This document shows positions 4,416-8,198 of a stretch of DNA of 8,198 nucleotides, one piece after another. A model generated the notes under the pieces. It made no database searches and was not told the origin of the DNA. It saw only the letters and a program-made list of their open reading frames with translations. The translations under genes and the position numbers were made by a program. Each line of letters opens with the position of its first letter. Position 1 is the stretch's first letter. This DNA is from CAYWNK01 sp047639615 (GTDB lineage Bacteria > Planctomycetota > UBA1135 > GCA-002686595), in NCBI GenBank assembly GCA_047639615.1, contig JBLIOL010000259.1:1-8198 (forward strand). The letters are read 5' to 3'.

Positions 4416-7172
4416 TCAGCGCCGCAGACTAGCGCGCGCGCGCAGACCGTCGCCCTCTTCGAATTGGAGGCTCGCGCCAAGGCCTTGGATCTGCTCCAGG
4501 AAACTCGGCTGAGGGAGCTCCATACGCGGCGCCTCGGGTGTGCCGAAGAGCGACGATTCGTAACGAGCGCTATCAGGATTCCAACGCAAACTATCGCCGC
4601 CCTGGAGCATGGGCACAGAGGGGAAGTAGCGCGCCCACACGGCAGTCGGATCCTCACCGGGGAAACGTCGCCGCAGTTCATCCCACAGGGGCAGAGCATC
4701 CCAAGCGGCCAGTTGGAACTGACCGCGGTTGTCGAGGCTCCAGCCCCGACCGAGCAAGCCCAAGCCAAGCTTGGTCACGCCACAGGCAGCCTGATCACCG
4801 GTCCATTGATTCTCAGGTGCGGGCGCAGCGACGCCGTTCTCGCGATCGATGGCGTGCTCGAGCACCTCCGTGCGCAGGGAAATCAGTAGGGCATCCGCGA
4901 CGGTGGCGTAGTAGAGCCCCAGATCTTCGAAGCCCGTGGAGTCATCGGCGATGACGGCCACGTAGGAGCTCTCTCCGTGCTTGCGCGTCTCCCAGCTCAG
5001 CATGCCGGGAGCGGACTGTTCGATGAAGCCACGCAGGCCGCTCATGAAGAGCGCCATCTGCAGAGGGTTGTCGCAGGCGATGCGAATCCCGATAGGCATT
5101 TCGAGAGCGTGCTCACCAATCCAGTCCAAGGGATCCTCCTGATTGGCTGCCTGCTCCCAGAAGGGCGAGTCCTCCAGGTAGACATTCGCATGGTCGCCAA
5201 CCCACAGCAGCGGGTCAGCGATAGAAGGTAGCGTGCTATTGAAGAAGCCCCGCAGGCTCACCATGGAGCGCGAGTCCATGTCGAGCGCCCAGACCATCTG
5301 GCCCATGAGCTGCTCACCCCCCACAGCGGCACCGGCCTCCAAGTGCACCTGCCCCACCATTTCGATCATGTCGCGGTAGTCGCTGGTACGTGCCAGCGGA
5401 CGCACGGAGAGGTCGAGCTCGACACCATCCTCCAAGAGCATCAGGCTGATTCCGATGGGATCGAAGACATCGCTCCACTGGCGTTCATAGTCCCGGCGGA
5501 AGGCCTCGTAGGCCTGGGCTTCGGCCTGGGTCACGCGATCAAATTCCAGCTCCACCACCGGCGTCAGAAACTCCGGCGTGCCGTAGACATCGCTGCTCGC
5601 ACCGCGCGGCGTCCGGCGCAGGCGCCCACCAGCGGGGATGCGCAGGTCGTCCCGAGCACGCAGAGCGCGCAGACCAGCGTCGCCGCTGTCGCGCAACAGG
5701 GCACGCGCGGACTCGTCGGCCAGGACGGCCGCCGCGCGGGTCCGGCGAGCGGCGGCGATGCGCCACTTGGGCCCGGCCCAACGCCGGATGGCATCATCGC
5801 TCACCAGCACGAATGCTTGGCGCTCCACAGCGGGATAACGAGCGCGGTAGATCTTGTACTCCGGCAAGGCGGCGATGCAGTCGCTCTTGCTGAGGGCGGC
5901 TTGGATCAAGCCACGGACCTGTACTTCCGAATTGGAGACAACCACGATGCCGTCGGGCAAGGTCAACAGGTAGGAACACAGCTCGCGACCAGGACTGCGC
6001 ACGCCCGTGTAGGCGATGCCGCCATACTCAGCGTGCTGCTCTTCGGCGCCCGCTTGCTTCAGCAGCGCCCGCGCATGCCGTTCACGCACATAGGCCTCCA
6101 ACAGCCCACTGCCATCGGTCTCGAACAGGATCGCCACGTCGGTGCCCGTGCGCAGGAAGGGATCCGATGCGGTCACAGCCAGGCTCTTGACCGTGAGCCT
6201 GGAGAGCCTCTCGATCTGTTCCGAGAGTTCGACAGCTAGCTGCTGCTCATAGCGTGCCTGCACCTCGCCGTCCTCGGCCTGGGTCTCAAACATCTCGAGT
6301 AGGGCAAAGCCCTCGCTCTTGACCTCGCGCAGCAGGAGTCGCAACTCACGCACGCCATCCACAAAGAGCACGGGTTGATCGGCGGGAATCACACGGGCCA
6401 GTGCATCCACCCTGGGCTTGGCTTGTTCGAGCGCCAGGCCCCAATCCACGGGTGGCGTGGTCACGCCCGTCAAGCTGTCGAGACGCACCCATTCCGTGTC
6501 GCCTTCCTCAGGCATCAGCACCTCGTTCAAGCGCAGGTTCTCAGCCAAGGCGCGCCCACCCGTGAAGAGCCCATAGGCTGCGGCCAGCTCCAAGCGCCTG
6601 CCCCGTCGGGTACCGAGCCGCCCGTTAGGATCGAAGACGGGCAGCGCGTCGTACGGAGCTAGTTCCGCTTCGGCCGCGCTGCGCAAGTGACGCCAGAACG
6701 GCCCGCCCGGTGCCTGCCGCGCCAGATGCCAAGAGCAACTGAGGTAGCGCGACTGCAGGTAACCGCGGCGCTGCTCGGGGCTGGCTTCACTGGCGTCCAA
6801 AGTGAAAGCGAGGGACTGCCCCACCTCGCCGGCCTCTCGCGCCGGTAGGTGAATGACTCCCGACAAGGTTTGTCCTGCGGCAAACTCCGCATCCAAGCGC
6901 AGGCCAAGGCGCACATCCTCCAGCGCGATTCGCGAGCCCTGGAAGCTGCCCGCGAAGGGCACGCCCAACCAGGCCTCTATGTTCCCGTCCATGCGCACCG
7001 TCGGGTGTGCGCGACGGGCGAGCCCCTCTGCGCTCAGCACGCGCTTCGCGGGCAGCGGCGTGCTCCGCTCAAAGCTCAGTTCACTGAGACTACGGTCGAG
7101 GTAGACGTCCTGAGCCCCGGCCGGAGCGGACATCCCAAGCAGGAGAGCGAGGGTCTTCATGATCGTGCGCAT
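4416..7172 (-). CDS. Large exported protein of unknown function with an internal duplication
   Basis: The product is 918 residues from the ATG at 7172, or 914 from the ATG at 7160. The first ~20 residues form a signal peptide (K6, then TLALLLGMSAPAGA, probable cleavage after AGA at 18-20, leaving Q21). No other membrane segment is evident, so a periplasmic or secreted location is likely. I do not recognise a characterised family. Residues 346-425 and 694-776 look like two copies of one alpha/beta module: both contain Y-x2-T-x2-D-x8-EV with identical spacing (Y401/T404/D407/E416-V417 and Y754/T757/D760/E769-V770). The style recalls DUF3352-like proteins, but that is a weak impression. A 'LVSDDAIRRWAGPKWRIAAARR' stretch (residues 456-477) is so motif-like that I expect it to be conserved in homologues. 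No protease, kinase or glycosidase motif was found. The start at 7160 fits the signal peptide and upstream GGAGG better. The gene runs head-to-tail behind the membrane-protein gene, separated by a 99-bp spacer. Confidence 0.8.
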   Translation of the reverse strand: MRTIMKTLALLLGMSAPAGAQDVYLDRSLSELSFERSTPLPAKRVLSAEGLARRAHPTVRMDGNIEAWLGVPFAGSFQGSRIALEDVRLGLRLDAEFAAGQTLSGVIHLPAREAGEVGQSLAFTLDASEASPEQRRGYLQSRYLSCSWHLARQAPGGPFWRHLRSAAEAELAPYDALPVFDPNGRLGTRRGRRLELAAAYGLFTGGRALAENLRLNEVLMPEEGDTEWVRLDSLTGVTTPPVDWGLALEQAKPRVDALARVIPADQPVLFVDGVRELRLLLREVKSEGFALLEMFETQAEDGEVQARYEQQLAVELSEQIERLSRLTVKSLAVTASDPFLRTGTDVAILFETDGSGLLEAYVRERHARALLKQAGAEEQHAEYGGIAYTGVRSPGRELCSYLLTLPDGIVVVSNSEVQVRGLIQAALSKSDCIAALPEYKIYRARYPAVERQAFVLVSDDAIRRWAGPKWRIAAARRTRAAAVLADESARALLRDSGDAGLRALRARDDLRIPAGGRLRRTPRGASSDVYGTPEFLTPVVELEFDRVTQAEAQAYEAFRRDYERQWSDVFDPIGISLMLLEDGVELDLSVRPLARTSDYRDMIEMVGQVHLEAGAAVGGEQLMGQMVWALDMDSRSMVSLRGFFNSTLPSIADPLLWVGDHANVYLEDSPFWEQAANQEDPLDWIGEHALEMPIGIRIACDNPLQMALFMSGLRGFIEQSAPGMLSWETRKHGESSYVAVIADDSTGFEDLGLYYATVADALLISLRTEVLEHAIDRENGVAAPAPENQWTGDQAACGVTKLGLGLLGRGWSLDNRGQFQLAAWDALPLWDELRRRFPGEDPTAVWARYFPSVPMLQGGDSLRWNPDSARYESSLFGTPEAPRMELPQPSFLEQIQGLGASLQFEEGDGLRARASLRR

Positions 7173-7173
7173 G

Positions 7174-7178
7174 CCTCC
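7174..7178 (-). promoter_or_regulatory. Shine-Dalgarno sequence bearing on the start of the 918-residue gene
   Basis: Read on the minus strand, GGAGG lies one base before the ATG at 7172, too close to work for it, and 13 bases before the ATG at 7160, slightly far. The second start gives a cleaner signal peptide (MKTLALLLGMSAPAGAQ), so it is the more likely of the two. Confidence 0.45.
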
Positions 7179-7214
7179 AAGATACGCCCCCAGGAGCTCT
7201 CAGGCGCGCGACTT

Positions 7215-7257
7215 AGGCCATACCACTCGATAAGGACGCCTTATCGATAGTGGGCCT
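7215..7257. repeat. Imperfect inverted repeat in the spacer between the two minus-strand genes
   Basis: The core is CGATAAGG (7228-7235) and CCTTATCG (7239-7246), exact complements with a 3-nt spacer. After a 2-nt bulge (7247-7248), CACT (7224-7227) pairs with AGTG (7249-7252). After a 4-nt internal loop, AGGCC (7215-7219) pairs with GGCCT (7253-7257). That gives 17 base pairs over 43 bases. No T-run follows on the minus strand. It may be the terminator of the membrane-protein gene, an operator for the downstream gene, or a processing stem. It is notably more AT-rich in its core than the surrounding coding DNA. Confidence 0.6.
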
Positions 7258-7271
7258 TAAACTAGCCCTAA

Positions 7272-8198
7272 CTAGGGTTTGCGACGCAAGACCAAGAGCT
7301 CTACGTCCTCCGTCACGCCGCTGGGGCGTGTCACGGTGGCGCCTCCAAGCTTGGCGTAGGTCCAGGCACCCGAGGTCGCTAGCACCTGTTGGTAGCGCTC
7401 GACCCATGCGCGCTGGGGTGTGCCGCCGATATCAAAGGGCCGTGAGGCAAAGAGCAGATCGAAGTCCTGCGCCCAGGACAAGATGCGCGCCTCGCCCCAG
7501 CCTGGATCAGCGTGGCCGAGATCCATGAAGCTGCGGTCTAGGTGCGGGTCTTGCAACGCCGCTTGCACGGGGCGATCTTGCTCGAGCAGACCGAGCAGAA
7601 CAGCGCCTGGCGATAGCTTGGCGGAAACGCCGCACCAGCCCATGGCTCGCACCCCGTCCCACTCATCGGCGATGGGCTCGAGCAGGGCCTCGAACTCCGC
7701 GCGCCCGAGACCGTTGGTGGGCAGGTCACGAGCAGGACTAAGATCGCGCCAACCGTCGAGCACAGCCTGCTGGTAGTCACGCGCGGCGTCGTTGCGCATG
7801 CCGACACCCTCCAAGAGCCACCACGCGTCCAGGTTAGGGATTGCAAAGCATAGCAACGCTAGGCCCCCCAGCGCGCCGCAGGCACGGCGCGGATCCCGCG
7901 GCACGCAGCTCGCGCACCCAACCCCGGCGAGCACCCAGAGGGGCACGGCCAGCGGCAAGAGAAAGCGCTCCAGGTGGAAGGGATGCGTGCTTACCAGCGT
8001 TATGGAAACCGCAGCCACCAGCCCCAGACTAATGGCGCCCCGACGTTCACTACGCAGCAATCCGGCGAGGGCACCCACCACCAAGATCAGAAGCACGCGC
8101 GGCGCCCAGACCAGAAAGGTGCCCCAGTGCAGCGCGCGCAGTGCGCCAGGCGTGGGTGCAAACTCCGTGTTGCCAGCGATCCAGACGGCGAAGGCGTG
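7272..8198 (-). CDS. Polytopic membrane protein, C-terminal part; GT-C/GT39-like glycosyltransferase candidate (5'-truncated)
   Basis: The reading frame is open to the window edge, so this is the last 308 residues of a longer protein. The GTG at 8094-8096 that could be taken as a start is internal: the upstream codons continue with a plausible membrane segment (ALHWGTFLVWAPR). About four hydrophobic segments are visible in the fragment at ~23-47, 55-72, 79-96 and 105-120. They are followed by a ~185-residue soluble tail ending in LRRKP. The 'THPFHLERFLLPLAVPLWVLAG' stretch (from ~71) resembles the late transmembrane region of GT-C/GT39-type lipid-linked sugar transferases, where His/Arg precedes a 'R-[FY]-x-LP-x2-P' segment. 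The catalytic Asp/Glu of such enzymes would lie in the missing N-terminal part, so the assignment cannot be confirmed here. The soluble tail (AWWLLEGVGMRNDAA to the end) would face the periplasm if the family topology holds; I do not recognise it. Confidence 0.6.
   Translation of the reverse strand, partial: HAFAVWIAGNTEFAPTPGALRALHWGTFLVWAPRVLLILVVGALAGLLRSERRGAISLGLVAAVSITLVSTHPFHLERFLLPLAVPLWVLAGVGCASCVPRDPRRACGALGGLALLCFAIPNLDAWWLLEGVGMRNDAARDYQQAVLDGWRDLSPARDLPTNGLGRAEFEALLEPIADEWDGVRAMGWCGVSAKLSPGAVLLGLLEQDRPVQAALQDPHLDRSFMDLGHADPGWGEARILSWAQDFDLLFASRPFDIGGTPQRAWVERYQQVLATSGAWTYAKLGGATVTRPSGVTEDVELLVLRRKP

Noticed and set aside
4430..4442. Short alternating GC run near the end of the 918-residue gene
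   Set aside because: It is explained by Arg/Ala codons at the C-terminus of the coding frame and is too short to be a meaningful repeat.
5343..6239. 298-codon plus-strand frame inside the 918-residue minus-strand gene
   Set aside because: The minus-strand frame has a signal peptide, a Shine-Dalgarno and an internal repeat. The plus-strand frame is Gln/His/Gly-rich with no recognisable motif, as expected of a shadow.
7183..7190. TATCTT on the minus strand as a -10 promoter element for the 918-residue gene
   Set aside because: It abuts the GGAGG ribosome binding site, so a transcript starting there would lack it, and no -35 is visible at suitable spacing.
1..8198. Defence island, CRISPR, mobile element or tRNA/rRNA
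   Set aside because: I looked for transposase/integrase motifs, regularly spaced repeats and RNA gene signatures and saw none; gene content is housekeeping plus envelope proteins.

Overview
The window is GC-rich, densely coding bacterial chromosome. The best clue to the host is the C-terminal domain of the large secreted protease at 492-2942. Its pattern (a short Cys pair, a 'GQFGLFLYGP'-type strand, a 'CFQFWYRDP' block, a 'FSDGL..FC' end) is one I associate with secreted proteins of Planctomycetota, particularly the marine Poly30/Saltatorellus-like lineages. That assignment rests on recall of the family, not on a search.

Layout, left to right. The 3' end of a RimJ/RimL-type GNAT acetyltransferase gene (1-464, +, cut by the window edge) is followed after 27 bp by an 816-residue secreted M12/reprolysin-like zinc metalloprotease with a cadherin/Big-type domain, a LamG-type lectin-like domain and the Planctomycetota-type tail (492-2942, +). 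Next comes a 274-bp stretch without a conventional gene (2943-3216). It holds a possible 15-codon mini-ORF with a very good Shine-Dalgarno sequence and a run of four hairpins, and it leads into rsgA (3217-4359, +), the ribosome small-subunit maturation GTPase. A strong hairpin (4369-4410) lies between rsgA and the convergent minus-strand block. Reading leftwards on the minus strand, that block holds the 3' end of a membrane protein resembling the C-terminal part of a GT-C/GT39-type glycosyltransferase (7272-8198, cut by the window edge), a 99-bp spacer with a large imperfect inverted repeat, and a 918-residue exported protein of unknown function with an internal duplication (4416-7172).

The genes do not form one obvious pathway. 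Cytoplasmic housekeeping functions (acetyltransferase, RsgA) alternate with envelope or secreted proteins (protease, unknown exported protein, polytopic membrane protein). I see no mobile element, CRISPR array, tRNA or rRNA. I also found no clear multi-gene defence or metabolic system. The points most worth a second look are the structured rsgA leader with its mini-ORF, the duplicated module in the 918-residue protein, the start-codon hairpin of the protease gene, and atypical motif details in the protease and in RsgA.
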